This document shows, piece by piece, positions 52,008-62,249 of a stretch of DNA of 64,000 nt; position 1 is the first letter of the stretch, and each line of letters starts with the position of its first letter. The stretch comes from Pseudohaliea sp964438205 (GTDB lineage Bacteria > Pseudomonadota > Gammaproteobacteria > Pseudomonadales > Halieaceae), in contig CAYTJQ010000008.1 of the NCBI GenBank assembly GCA_964438205.1, positions 18,198 to 82,197 of the forward strand, written 5' to 3'. The notes below the pieces were generated by a model. The model had not been told where the DNA came from. It saw only the letters and a list, made by a program, of their open reading frames with translations, and ran no database searches. The position numbers were made by a program, and so were the translations under genes.

Positions 52008-53858
52008 TTAACGGCCGCGCAGGAACAGGCGATCGAGCTCCGCCAGGGTCAACCGGGTCCACGTCGGCCGGCCGTGGTTGCACTGCCCCGAGCGCTCCGT
52101 GGCCTCCATGTCCCGGAGCAGGGCGTTCATCTCGGGAATCGTCAGGCGGCGGTTCGCCCGCACGGAGCCGTGGCAGGCCATGGTGGACAGGATCTCATCC
52201 TCACGGGCGGCAATGCGCTCGGAGCTGCCGTGCTCACCGAGGTCCGCGAGCACATCGCGCAGGAGCTGCGGCACATCCGCGTCGCGCAGGCTCACCGGCA
52301 CCTCGCGCACCAGCAGCGACTCCTCGCCGGCCCGCTCCACGGTGAAACCGAGGCTAACGAACCAGTCGCCGTGCGTCTCGGCCAGCGCCGCCTCCCGGGC
52401 GCTCACGGCTACGGACTCGGGCACCAGCAGCGGCTGGCTGCGGATGCCCTCGCTGTCCCGGGCGCGCTTGAGCCGCTCGTAGGTGATGCGCTCGTGGGCC
52501 GCGTGCATGTCCACCAGCACCAGCCCCTCGGCGTTCTCGGCGAGGACGTACACGCCCTTGAGCTGGGCGATGGCGTAGCCCAGGGGCGGGATCTCCTCTC
52601 CCTCCCCACCACCCCCCGCGCCGCGCCCCGCCTCGGCGACCGCCTCACCGGGGGCGCCGTAGAGCCGGCCATAGCTCTCGAAGGCCACCGCCGGGGCCGG
52701 GCCGCGATCCCCCGGGGACGGCGGCATCCAGGAGCCGGGCGCGGGACCCGCCGCGCCGGCAAGACCGAGGCCGCCCTGGGCAGGCACAGAAGAAGGCGCC
52801 GGCACCGGTTCCCCGGCCAGCGCCGCCGCCGACGCTGCCGCCGGGCTGTCGCCCGGGCGCAGGTCCGCCAGCGCCCGGTGCAGCGTGCCGTAGATGAGAT
52901 TGTGCACGGCGCGCGACTCGCGGAAGCGCACCTCGTGCTTGGTCGGGTGCACATTGACGTCCACCTGCGCCGGGTCCACCTCGAGGTACAGGAGGTAGGC
53001 CGGGTGGCGGCCGTGGTAGAGCACGTCCCGGTAGGCCTGGCGCACGGCGTGGGCCACGGTCTTGTCGCGAACGATGCGGCCGTTGACGAAGAAGTACTGC
53101 AGGTCCGCCTGGCTGCGCGAGAACGTCGGCAGGCCGATCCAGCCCGCGAGGCGCAGCCCCGGGGCCTCCCGCGAAAGCGGCAGGGACTGCTCGAGGAACG
53201 CGGGGCCGCAGACCGAGGCCACCCGCCGGCGCTGTTCCGCCTCCGACTCCGCGGGCCGCAGCCGGTGCACGGAGCGGCCGTTGTGGCGCAGGTCGAAGGC
53301 GACATCGAAGCGGGCCAGCGCGAGGCGCTTGACCACCTCCTCGAGGTGGCCGAACTCGGTCTTTTCCGTGCGCAGGAACTTGCGCCGGGCGGGCGTGTTG
53401 AAGAACAGGTCCCGCACCTCGACGGTCGTCCCCCGGGGATGAGGCGCGGGGGTCACGGTGACGGCCTGGTCCCGGCCCTCGCTGGCGGCGCGGTGCCCGG
53501 GGCCCTCGACGGCATCGTTGCTGGTGATGCTGAGGCGCGACACGGAGCCGATGCTCGCCAGGGCTTCGCCGCGGAAGCCGAGGGTGCGCACGGCCTCGAG
53601 GTCGTCGAGGCTGTCGATCTTGCTGGTGGCGTGACGGGCAAGGGCCAGGGGCAGGTCCTCGGCGCTGATGCCGCAGCCGTTATCGCGGATGCGGATGAGC
53701 CGCGAGCCGGCGCCCTCGATCTCGATCTCGAGCCGGTCCGCGCCGGCATCGAGGGCGTTCTCGAGCAGTTCCTTGACTACCGAGGCCGGCCGTTCGACGA
53801 CCTCCCCGGCAGCGATCTGGTTCGCCAGCCGCGGCGACAGGCGATGGATCAGGCCCAC
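52008..53858 (-). CDS. mutL: DNA mismatch repair protein MutL
   Basis: MutL couples MutS mismatch recognition to strand removal. The 616-residue protein has the GHKL ATPase (ELLENALDAGADRLE region, DNGCGI and GFRGEALASI), a Pro/Gly-rich linker and a C-terminal dimerisation domain. That domain carries DMHA(x)2E(x)4E at 450, ACHGSVRANR and CNHGRPT, the metal-binding endonuclease motifs reported in MutL proteins of MutH-less bacteria such as Pseudomonas. It starts at GTG 53858. Confidence 0.96.
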   Translation of the reverse strand: MGLIHRLSPRLANQIAAGEVVERPASVVKELLENALDAGADRLEIEIEGAGSRLIRIRDNGCGISAEDLPLALARHATSKIDSLDDLEAVRTLGFRGEALASIGSVSRLSITSNDAVEGPGHRAASEGRDQAVTVTPAPHPRGTTVEVRDLFFNTPARRKFLRTEKTEFGHLEEVVKRLALARFDVAFDLRHNGRSVHRLRPAESEAEQRRRVASVCGPAFLEQSLPLSREAPGLRLAGWIGLPTFSRSQADLQYFFVNGRIVRDKTVAHAVRQAYRDVLYHGRHPAYLLYLEVDPAQVDVNVHPTKHEVRFRESRAVHNLIYGTLHRALADLRPGDSPAAASAAALAGEPVPAPSSVPAQGGLGLAGAAGPAPGSWMPPSPGDRGPAPAVAFESYGRLYGAPGEAVAEAGRGAGGGGEGEEIPPLGYAIAQLKGVYVLAENAEGLVLVDMHAAHERITYERLKRARDSEGIRSQPLLVPESVAVSAREAALAETHGDWFVSLGFTVERAGEESLLVREVPVSLRDADVPQLLRDVLADLGEHGSSERIAAREDEILSTMACHGSVRANRRLTIPEMNALLRDMEATERSGQCNHGRPTWTRLTLAELDRLFLRGR

Positions 53859-53910
53859 GCCGCGCCTCCTGCCTCGACCGGTGCAGCGGCCCTCGTCAGC
53901 GTCGCAGCCA

Positions 53911-55254
53911 TCAGCTGGCCGGGATCTTCAGCGTCTTGCCGACCATGATGCGGTCGCCGTTGAGGCCGTTGTGGCTCTTCAGGGAGGCCACCGAGACATT
54001 GAAGCGCTGGGCGATGCCGGAGAGCGTGTCGCCGCGGGCGATGGTGTACTGGCGGCCGACGCCGTTCTCCTTCTGCCAGGCGAGCAGCGTCCCGGGCGGC
54101 GGGTGGTCCCGCCACCAGCGGCGCAGACCGCGGAAGATCGCCGCCGCCATCTGCCGGCGGTAGCTGGCGGTGGCCAGCTTGCGCGCCTCGGCCGGGTTCG
54201 AGATGAAGCCCGTCTCCACCAGGATCGACGGGATGTCCGGCGACTTCAGCACGGCGAAGGCCGCCTGCTCCACCTGGCGCTTGTGCAGCCGGGCCACCGC
54301 GTCCATCTCGCCGAGCACGCTCGCGCCCATGTTCAGGCTGGCATCGAGGGTCGAGGTCATGGACAGATCGGCCAGCACCTCGGCGAGCATCTCGTCCTTG
54401 TCGGCGAGGCGCACGCCGCCGATGAGGTCGGCGGCGTTCTCGCTCTCGGCGAGGTAGCGGGCGGTGGTGCTGGTGGCGCCGCGGGTGGACAGGGCGTAAA
54501 CGGACGCGCCGTTGGCCTCCTTGCGGGTGAACGCATCGGCGTGGATGGAGACGAAGAGATCGGCCTGGCGCTTGCGGGCGAGGTCCCGGCGGCCGCGCAG
54601 GCTGACGTAGTAGTCGCCGCTGCGGACCAGCGTCGGGCTGAAGCCGGGCTCGCGCTCGAAGTGATCGTGCAATTCCCGGGCGATGGCGAGCACCACGTCC
54701 TTCTCGCGCAGGCGCCCGGGGCCGAGGGCGCCCGGGTCTTCGCCGCCGTGGCCCGCGTCGATGGCCACGACGACGTCGCGGCGCCCGTCCGTGCGCGCGA
54801 CCTTGCGCGGCGCGTCCGCCCGGGGCGCCTCGTCGTAGAGATCGAGGACAACGCGGTCGCCGGCCTGGGCGTTGGCGCGCAGGGCGAAGCTGCGCGGCGT
54901 GACCGTCGCCTTCATGTCGAAGACGAGGCGCAGGTCAGTGCCCTCGCGCACGCCGGCGCGCACGCGGGTGATCGGCGTTCCCTCCAGGGGCAGCGCCTCG
55001 ACGGTGGTGCGCAGCACCACGCCGGCAACGTCCAGCACCACCCGGCGCGGGTTGTCGAGGACGATGACCCGGTGGTCGGCAGGGGCATCGAGGTCGAGCA
55101 CGATACGGGTGTGGTCCGGGGCGCGCCAGAGGCGCACATCCTTGACCGTCGCGGCGCCGGCAGCGGCCGTGGCGAGCAGCGCGGCGAGCGCCGCGATGGC
55201 AGCAAGGCGTCGGCCGCCGCGGCGGCCGACGCGCCGACCGTGCTCAGCCGTCAT
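53911..55254 (-). CDS. N-acetylmuramoyl-L-alanine amidase (AmiB-like, AMIN + Amidase_3 + LysM)
   Basis: A periplasmic peptidoglycan amidase that cleaves the septal peptide link. The 447-residue protein has an Arg-rich signal peptide (about 1-35), an AMIN domain, the Amidase_3 catalytic domain with zinc ligands in DAGHGGEDPGALG and SIHADAF and catalytic ILVETGF, and a C-terminal LysM repeat beginning YTIARGDTLSGIAQ. I chose ATG 55254; a TTG at 55266 is also possible. It lies between tsaE and mutL, as amiB does in E. coli. Confidence 0.92.
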   Translation of the reverse strand: MTAEHGRRVGRRGGRRLAAIAALAALLATAAAGAATVKDVRLWRAPDHTRIVLDLDAPADHRVIVLDNPRRVVLDVAGVVLRTTVEALPLEGTPITRVRAGVREGTDLRLVFDMKATVTPRSFALRANAQAGDRVVLDLYDEAPRADAPRKVARTDGRRDVVVAIDAGHGGEDPGALGPGRLREKDVVLAIARELHDHFEREPGFSPTLVRSGDYYVSLRGRRDLARKRQADLFVSIHADAFTRKEANGASVYALSTRGATSTTARYLAESENAADLIGGVRLADKDEMLAEVLADLSMTSTLDASLNMGASVLGEMDAVARLHKRQVEQAAFAVLKSPDIPSILVETGFISNPAEARKLATASYRRQMAAAIFRGLRRWWRDHPPPGTLLAWQKENGVGRQYTIARGDTLSGIAQRFNVSVASLKSHNGLNGDRIMVGKTLKIPAS

Positions 55255-55707
55255 CGAATGCTGCAAGCACCTCTCCTGCTATCGGGGTTGCCGCCTCCAG
55301 CGTGACCCTGCGGCCATCGCCCTGCGCCGTCATGGTAATCGCTAAGTCAGCGGCGGGCAAAAAGCCGCCGCCGCGCTCCGGCCACTCCACCAGGCAGAGG
55401 CAGTCACCGCCGAGGTAATCCCGGAACCCCAGCAGCTCGAGCTCCTCCGGATCGCCGAGGCGGTAGAGATCGACGTGGTATACAGGCGGGCGCGTGTGCT
55501 CGTAGGGCTCCACCAGCGTGTAGGTCGGGCTCTTTACCGCCCCGCGATGGCCAAGGCCCTGGACAATGCCCCGGGACAGGGTGGTCTTGCCCGTGCCCAG
55601 CTCGCCGCTGAGCGTGACCAGCAGCCCCGGCACCAGCGCCTGCGCCAGCCTGGCCCCGAGGGCGACGGTCGCCGCCTCGTCCGCGAGCGTGACGGTCAGC
55701 GTGCGCA

Positions 55708-55708
<1 letters not shown>
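55244..55708 (-). CDS. tsaE: tRNA threonylcarbamoyladenosine biosynthesis ATPase TsaE
   Basis: TsaE is the ATPase that supports TsaBD in t6A37 synthesis. The 154-residue protein has the P-loop SGELGTGKTTLSRG, VKSPTYTLVEPYE, YHVDLYRL and LCLVEWPERG. It overlaps nnr upstream (ATGA at 55705-55708) and the amidase downstream. Its position matches the E. coli nnr-tsaE-amiB-mutL series. Confidence 0.95.
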
Positions 55709-57198
<1,490 letters not shown>

Positions 57199-57243
57199 GG
57201 GTCCTCCGCTTGCGCGCCTCGCCCGCGGCGGGCGCCGCTTGTT

Positions 57244-57303
57244 GGCAGCTTGTCCTGGGGCAGCTTGCTTTCCAGCAGCGAGCTTTCCGGCAGCAAGCTT
57301 TCC
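57244..57303. repeat. Four 15-bp units of a degenerate tandem repeat upstream of nnr
   Basis: Units are GGCAGCTTGTCCTGG, GGCAGCTTGCTTTCC, AGCAGCGAGCTTTCC and GGCAGCAAGCTTTCC. Three share GCTTTCC with the glyA repeats. They lie in the 157-base nnr-queG spacer, which also must contain both divergent promoters. Confidence 0.7.
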
Positions 57304-57355
57304 GACAGCATGATACCGTACGCTGCATGGCTGTCCGCACGTAGCAGGCGCACCC

Positions 57356-58450
57356 GTGACCACGACCATCGCCAGCACCATCGCCAGTACGGGGGCCAGC
57401 GACAGCCCGGCCGCGCTGGCCGCGCGTATCCGCGGCTGGGCCCGCGAGCTCGGCTTCCAGCAGCTGGGCATCAGCGACGTGGACCTCGCGGAACACGAGG
57501 GCTACCTGCAGAAATGGCTCGACGCCGGCTACCACGGCGGCATGGACTACATGGCCGCCCACGGCACGCGGCGCAGCCGCCCCGCGGAGCTGGTGCCCGG
57601 CACCTGCCGGGTGCTCTCGGTGCGCATGGACTACCTGCCCCCGGGGGACGACCCGGAAGCCACCCTCATCGACGGCGAGCGCGCCTACATCGCCCGCTAT
57701 GCCCTCGGCCGCGACTACCACAAGGTCCTGCGCCGGCGCCTGGCGAGGCTCGCCAGGCGCATCGAGGCCGAGGCCGGCGGCGGCCGGTACCGCGCCTTCG
57801 TCGACTCCGCGCCGGTGCTGGAGCGGGCCATCGCCGAGAATGCGGGGCTGGGCTGGATCGCCAAGAACACCATGCTCATCAACGAGCAGGCGGGGTCGTG
57901 GTTCTTTCTCGGTGAGATCTACACGGACCTGCCCCTGCCCGCGGACGCGCCGCGGACGCAGAAGCACTGCGGCAGCTGCCGCGCCTGCCTGGACATCTGC
58001 CCCACGGACGCCTTCCCCGGGCCCTTCGAGCTCGATGCCCGGCGCTGCATCTCCTACCTCACGATCGAGCACAAGGGGCCCATCGACGAGGCCCTGCGCC
58101 CGCTCATGGGCAACCGGGTGTTCGGCTGCGACGACTGCCAGCTCGTCTGCCCCTGGAACAAGTTCGCCCAGCCCACCGCCGAGGACGACTTCCGGCCGCG
58201 GCACGGGCTCGCTGCGCCGGCGCTGGCCGAGCTGTTCGCCTGGGACGAGGCCACCTTCCGGGCGCGCACCGCCGGCTCGCCGATCCGCCGCGTGGGCTTT
58301 GAGCGCTGGCTGCGCAATCTCGCCGTGGGCCTCGGCAACGCGCCCACTTCGGCGGCGGTAGTCCAGGCGCTGCGGGCGCGGCGCGACCACCCCTCGGCGC
58401 TGGTGCGGGAACATGTCGAGTGGGCCCTGGGGCGGCACGGCGCGCGGTAG
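57356..58450 (+). CDS. queG: Epoxyqueuosine reductase
   Basis: QueG performs the last step of queuosine synthesis on tRNA, reducing epoxyqueuosine with cobalamin. The 364-residue protein has two 4Fe-4S clusters, CGSCRACLDICP and CDDCQLVCPWN, and the B12-binding region around YHKVLRRRL. It starts at GTG 57356, divergent from nnr. A HEAT-like C-terminal helix pair ends it. Confidence 0.95.
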   Translation: MTTTIASTIASTGASDSPAALAARIRGWARELGFQQLGISDVDLAEHEGYLQKWLDAGYHGGMDYMAAHGTRRSRPAELVPGTCRVLSVRMDYLPPGDDPEATLIDGERAYIARYALGRDYHKVLRRRLARLARRIEAEAGGGRYRAFVDSAPVLERAIAENAGLGWIAKNTMLINEQAGSWFFLGEIYTDLPLPADAPRTQKHCGSCRACLDICPTDAFPGPFELDARRCISYLTIEHKGPIDEALRPLMGNRVFGCDDCQLVCPWNKFAQPTAEDDFRPRHGLAAPALAELFAWDEATFRARTAGSPIRRVGFERWLRNLAVGLGNAPTSAAVVQALRARRDHPSALVREHVEWALGRHGAR

Positions 58451-58485
58451 CGAGCCGTCCCCCGGAAACAGCGGCCGCCGGGCCG

Positions 58486-59058
58486 TCAGGTGTCGTCGAT
58501 GAGCAGGAAGTTGTCGCGGTAGTAGCGCAGCTCGGCAATCGAGTCGCGGATGTCGTCGAGGGCGAGGTGGGCCCCCTTCTTGCTGACCCCGGCGGCGATG
58601 TCCGGGCGCCAGCGCTGGACGAGGATCTTCAGCGCCGAGACGTCGAGATTGCGATAGTGGAAGAAGCTCTCCAGCGCGGGCATGTGCCGGGCCATGAAGC
58701 GCCGATCCTGGCAGATGGAGTTGCCGCACATGGGCGAGGCGCCCTCGGGCACCCAAGCGTCGAGGAAGTCGATGGTCTGCTCCGCCGCCGCGCTCTCGTC
58801 GATGACGCTGGCGCGGACCCGGTCCACCAGGCCGGAGCGCGTGTGGTGGGTGGTGTTCCACTCGTCCATGGCCGCGAGCACCGCCTCGTCCTGGTGGATG
58901 GCCAGCACCGGTCCCTCCGCAAGGGTGTTGAGGTCACCGTCGGTGACGATCGTGGCGATCTCGATCACCCGGTCCCGGTCCGGGTCGAGCCCGGTCATTT
59001 CCATGTCCACCCACACCAGGTGGCCCGCATCGCGCATGGTGCTGTCCCCCGCTGCCAT
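58486..59058 (-). CDS. orn: Oligoribonuclease
   Basis: Orn degrades 2-5 nucleotide RNA fragments and pGpG, linking RNA decay with c-di-GMP turnover. The 190-residue DEDDh exonuclease has WVDMEMTGLDP, VIEIATIVTD, ICQDRRFMARHMP and HLALDDIRDSI with the final Asp. ATG 59058 or an in-frame ATG at 59037 could serve; I use the longer. It is divergent from rsgA. Confidence 0.95.
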   Translation of the reverse strand: MAAGDSTMRDAGHLVWVDMEMTGLDPDRDRVIEIATIVTDGDLNTLAEGPVLAIHQDEAVLAAMDEWNTTHHTRSGLVDRVRASVIDESAAAEQTIDFLDAWVPEGASPMCGNSICQDRRFMARHMPALESFFHYRNLDVSALKILVQRWRPDIAAGVSKKGAHLALDDIRDSIAELRYYRDNFLLIDDT

Positions 59059-59087
59059 GCCCCGAGTGTAGCCCGCCGCGCCCGCGC

Positions 59088-59116
59088 TCGACAGGCTCTC
59101 GTGCCACCCCGATAAT
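59088..59116 (+). promoter_or_regulatory. Candidate sigma-70 promoter for rsgA (predicted leaderless start)
   Basis: TCGACA, a 17-base spacer and GATAAT. The predicted transcription start at 59123-59124 coincides with the rsgA ATG, so the mRNA may be leaderless. Confidence 0.5.
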
Positions 59117-59123
59117 CCCGGCG

Positions 59124-60119
59124 ATGACCAAGCGCAGACTGACCCGCCAGCAGGCCTGGCGCATCGAGAAGATCCAGGCCGAGCGCGCCCGGCGGGCGCG
59201 GCGCCGCGAGGCCGCCGCCGGCGAGGACGGCGGCCTCGGGCCGGAGACCGAGGGTGTGGTCATCGCGCATTACGGCAGCCAGCTAGAGGTGGAGGCCGCC
59301 TCCGGGCCGGCGCAGAACCTGCGCTGCCACCTGCGCGCCAACCTCGAGGCGCTGGTCACCGGCGACCGGGTCGTCTTCCGTGCCGGCGAGCCCACGGGCG
59401 TGGTGGTCGCGCGGCTGCCGCGGCGGTCGCTGCTGTCCCGCCCCGATGCGCGCGGGGTGCCGCGCCCGGTCGCCGCCAACATCGACCAGGTCGCCATCGT
59501 GATCGCGCCGGAGCCGGCGCCCCATGCCAACCTCATCGATCGCTACCTGGTGGCCACAGAGGCCATGGGCGCGGACGCGCTGCTGGTCGTGAACAAGGCG
59601 GATCTGCTCAGCGATGCCGACGCGGCCGAGGCCATGGCCGCCCTCCTCGCCCCCTACGCGGCGCTCGGCTACCCGCTGAGCGAGGCCAGCCGGGACACGG
59701 CGGCGGCAACGCTGGGCGCAGCCCTCGCGGGCCACACCAGCGTGCTCGTGGGCCAGTCGGGGGTCGGCAAGACGTCCCTGGTGAATGCCCTGCTGCCCGG
59801 CCTGGACCGGCGCACCGGCGAACTCTCGGGCCCCGGCCGCAAGGGTCGGCATACCACCACCACCGCGGAGCTGCACCACCTGGCGACCGGGGGCGACCTG
59901 ATCGACTCGCCGGGCATCCGCGAGTACGGCCTGGACCACCTGCCGCGGGACACGGTCGCCGGGGGCTTCCGCGAGTTCCGCCCCTTCCTCGGACACTGCC
60001 GCTTCCGCGACTGCCGACATCGCGACGAGCCCGGCTGCGCCCTGCTGGAGGCCGTTGCGGCGGGGAAGGTCAGCAGCGAGCGCCTGGCGAGCTACCGGCA
60101 TATCGTCGACGAGAGCTAG
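59124..60119 (+). CDS. rsgA: Small ribosomal subunit biogenesis GTPase RsgA
   Basis: RsgA is a late 30S assembly GTPase. The 331-residue protein has an OB fold, the circularly permuted G motifs (G4 VVNKADLL, G1 GQSGVGKTSLVN, G3 IDSPGIREYGL) and the C-terminal zinc knuckle HCRFRDCRHRDEPGC. ATG 59124 is very close to the predicted transcription start; no Shine-Dalgarno is visible. Confidence 0.96.
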   Translation: MTKRRLTRQQAWRIEKIQAERARRARRREAAAGEDGGLGPETEGVVIAHYGSQLEVEAASGPAQNLRCHLRANLEALVTGDRVVFRAGEPTGVVVARLPRRSLLSRPDARGVPRPVAANIDQVAIVIAPEPAPHANLIDRYLVATEAMGADALLVVNKADLLSDADAAEAMAALLAPYAALGYPLSEASRDTAAATLGAALAGHTSVLVGQSGVGKTSLVNALLPGLDRRTGELSGPGRKGRHTTTTAELHHLATGGDLIDSPGIREYGLDHLPRDTVAGGFREFRPFLGHCRFRDCRHRDEPGCALLEAVAAGKVSSERLASYRHIVDES

Positions 60120-60168
60120 CCGGCGGTTCTAGCGCTGGGCCCGTGCCTGGAGACGCCGACGCCCCGGT

Positions 60169-61020
60169 CTAGGAAAGGCGGTGGCCCAGGGGCATGCCGA
60201 GGCGGACCCGTGCGCCCGCCGTGCAGGTGTCGTCCCAGCGGACCGTCCCCGGCGGGAAGAGCAGGATCACCGTCGAGCCCAGGCAGAACCGGCCCATTTC
60301 CTCGCCCCGGGCGAGGGTCACGGCTGCCGGCGGCGCCGTGTAGTCCGAGAGCGTGTTGCGCCGCGGCGGCGGCGCGACGCGACCCGCCCAGGCGGTCTCG
60401 ATCCCGGCGACGATCATGGCGCCCACCAGGACCATGGCGAACGGCCCCAGGGGCCCCTCGAAATGGCAGACCAGGCGCTCGTTGCGGGCGAAGAGCCGGT
60501 CCACACCCGCGGCGGTCACTGCATTCACCGAGAACAGGCGGCCGGGGACATAGCGCATGGCCGTCAGGCGGCCGTCGCAGGGCATGTGCACCCGGTGGTA
60601 GTCCCGCGGCGACAGGTACAGCGTGGCGAAAGCGCCGCCCCGGTAGCCCGCCGCGCGCGCCTCGTCGCCGCCGAGCAGTGCATTGAGGGAGAAGCCGCGG
60701 CCCTTGGCCTGGAAAATGCGCTCGCCGTCGATGGTCCCGCCCTGGCTGACGGCGCCGTCCACCGGGCTGATCACGTCTGCCCCGGCAAGGGGCCGGGCGC
60801 CGGGCTTCAGGGCGCGGGTAAAGAAATCGTTGAAGCTCGCGTAGGCCTCCGGGAAGGGGCGCTCGGCCTCGTCGAGCGCCACCCGGTAGTGGCGGACAAA
60901 AGCGCGGATGACCGCGTGCTTCAGCCAGCGCGGCCGCTCGAGGTCGGCGAGCCGGCCGGTGAGCCGCGACAGTGCGTGCTGCGGTACGCTATGCTGCAGC
61001 CAGAGGAAAGGTGCGTTCAT
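60169..61020 (-). CDS. psd: Phosphatidylserine decarboxylase proenzyme
   Basis: Psd makes phosphatidylethanolamine from phosphatidylserine at the inner membrane. The 283-residue proenzyme self-cleaves at LGST (Ser249) to generate the pyruvoyl group. FNDFFTRALKPGARP, VDGAVSQGG and the catalytic YLSPRDYHRVHMP are present. ATG 61020 begins the family N-terminus (MNAPFLWLQHSVPQHALSRL). Its start shares the CATG tetramer with the divergent gene at 61019, so upstream promoters must lie within each other's coding region. Confidence 0.95.
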   Translation of the reverse strand: MNAPFLWLQHSVPQHALSRLTGRLADLERPRWLKHAVIRAFVRHYRVALDEAERPFPEAYASFNDFFTRALKPGARPLAGADVISPVDGAVSQGGTIDGERIFQAKGRGFSLNALLGGDEARAAGYRGGAFATLYLSPRDYHRVHMPCDGRLTAMRYVPGRLFSVNAVTAAGVDRLFARNERLVCHFEGPLGPFAMVLVGAMIVAGIETAWAGRVAPPPRRNTLSDYTAPPAAVTLARGEEMGRFCLGSTVILLFPPGTVRWDDTCTAGARVRLGMPLGHRLS

Positions 61021-62038
61021 GGCGCGTAGTGTACTGGCAAAGCCGGGAGCGGTCAGCGCGCCGGCGCTCGTCGTGCTCCTCGCTCTCGCTGGCGGGGCGC
61101 TGGCAGACAGCAACGAGTCGCTGGTCGGGTGGACTGCGCCCGTACCGCTGGACCCGAACGCCACCAGCAGCAACTGGGTCGACACCGGCCACGCCTACGT
61201 GACCCACCAGGCCGAGGCGCTGACCCAGTGGATGGACCAGTTCTTCGGCGACCCCAACTACAACCTCGAGCAGGCCGAGTCCCTCCTGCGCCTTCAGCTC
61301 GTGGACAACTGGACCAGCGCCGACGGGCACGACCTGAAACCGCGGATCCGAGGCAAGCTGCAGCTGCCGCGCATCTCCCGGCGCCTGGACCTCGTCTTCT
61401 CCGATGAGGAGGAAGATTCTGAGCTACCCGGCGACGACCGGCTCGACGAAGAGGTCGGGCTGCAATACCGGGTCAGCGACAAGGGTCGCAACCGCTTCGA
61501 CTTCACCCTGAGCGCCAACACCGGCGGCCTGAAGCCCGGTGTGAAGTACCGCAACCAGGGACCCTGGGCGGAAGACCTCAACTACCGCTTCATCCAGCGC
61601 GTGCAGCACGAGAGCGACGAAGGCTTCTACGCCACCTCGCAGTTCGACATCAACTACCGCCAGGGCGACAACGCCATCTGGCGCTGGACCCAGCGCGCCA
61701 TCTACGGCGAGGAGACGGAGGGCGCGGAGTGGCGCTCCCGGCTCGCCATGCGCCGGCGCTACCGCGCCGACACGCCCCGGCCCGTGGCCATCGAGTACTT
61801 CGGGGCCGTCGACGGCGTCACCGACCCGGAGCGCGAGATCCGCAACTACCGCCTCGGCTTCGTGCTCCGACGCCAGGTCTGGCGGCCCTACCTCTTCGTG
61901 GAGGTGGAACCCAGTTACAACTGGCGTCTGCAGCCCGAAGACGTGCGCCGCAAGGGCGTCCTCGGCGTCGTCCTGCGCCTCGAGTTCGCCCTGCAGCGCG
62001 ACCTCGCCCGCCCACCTGCGCAGGTTCCCAAGAGCTAG
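61019..62038 (+). CDS. Putative outer-membrane beta-barrel protein of unknown function
   Basis: A 339-residue exported protein: an N-terminal signal peptide (about 10-29, ALAGGALA then DSNES) followed by many alternating aromatic/charged strands (for example FDFTLSANTGG, FYATSQFDINYR, IWRWTQRAIYG, PYLFVEVEPSYNW, GVVLRLEFAL) typical of a transmembrane beta-barrel. The family is not recognised. GAGGAAAGG lies six bases before ATG 61019. It begins on the CATG shared with psd. Low conservation of functional motifs prevents a role assignment. Confidence 0.7.
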   Translation: MARSVLAKPGAVSAPALVVLLALAGGALADSNESLVGWTAPVPLDPNATSSNWVDTGHAYVTHQAEALTQWMDQFFGDPNYNLEQAESLLRLQLVDNWTSADGHDLKPRIRGKLQLPRISRRLDLVFSDEEEDSELPGDDRLDEEVGLQYRVSDKGRNRFDFTLSANTGGLKPGVKYRNQGPWAEDLNYRFIQRVQHESDEGFYATSQFDINYRQGDNAIWRWTQRAIYGEETEGAEWRSRLAMRRRYRADTPRPVAIEYFGAVDGVTDPEREIRNYRLGFVLRRQVWRPYLFVEVEPSYNWRLQPEDVRRKGVLGVVLRLEFALQRDLARPPAQVPKS

Positions 62039-62199
62039 GCTAGACGCAGCTTTCCGGTGCGGTTGCCGGAGAAGCTCCCCGCGCCCGTCCCGACAATAGG
62101 GGACGAACCAAAAATCCCGCAAGTAACCCCGGAAGGGGCCCCGGAGTACCGACCGGCCGCGGCCTGCCTCCAGCCTTTGAGCCCACCCGGGAGCCGTAC

Positions 62200-62213
62200 G
62201 GGAAAATTTTCCC
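62200..62213. promoter_or_regulatory. Upstream copy of a GGGA-N6-TCCC palindrome
   Basis: GGGAAAATTTTCCC is a perfect 14-base palindrome ending seven bases before the -35 at 62221. Paired with the copy over the -10 (62239-62252), it looks like a repressor or regulator operator. Confidence 0.55.
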
Positions 62214-62220
62214 AAACGCC

Positions 62221-62249
62221 TTGACGAAGCCCAGATTTGGGATTAAATT
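62221..62249 (+). promoter_or_regulatory. Sigma-70 promoter for the lipoprotein gene
   Basis: TTGACG, a 17-base spacer and TAAATT. Predicted start near 62256, giving a 50-base leader with GGAGG before the ATG at 62306. The -10 lies inside a palindrome. Confidence 0.6.

Noticed and set aside
51891..53948. A 685-codon plus-strand frame
   Set aside because: Antisense to mutL and the miaA start; no motifs of its own.
60908..61018. An N-terminal extension of the beta-barrel gene from 60908
   Set aside because: The added residues are antisense to psd and Arg-rich; the strong GAGGAAAGG site supports the ATG at 61019.
61021..61185. An N-terminal extension of psd to 61185
   Set aside because: The extra residues are Ser/Ala-rich shadow of the divergent gene; the Psd family N-terminus begins at 61020.
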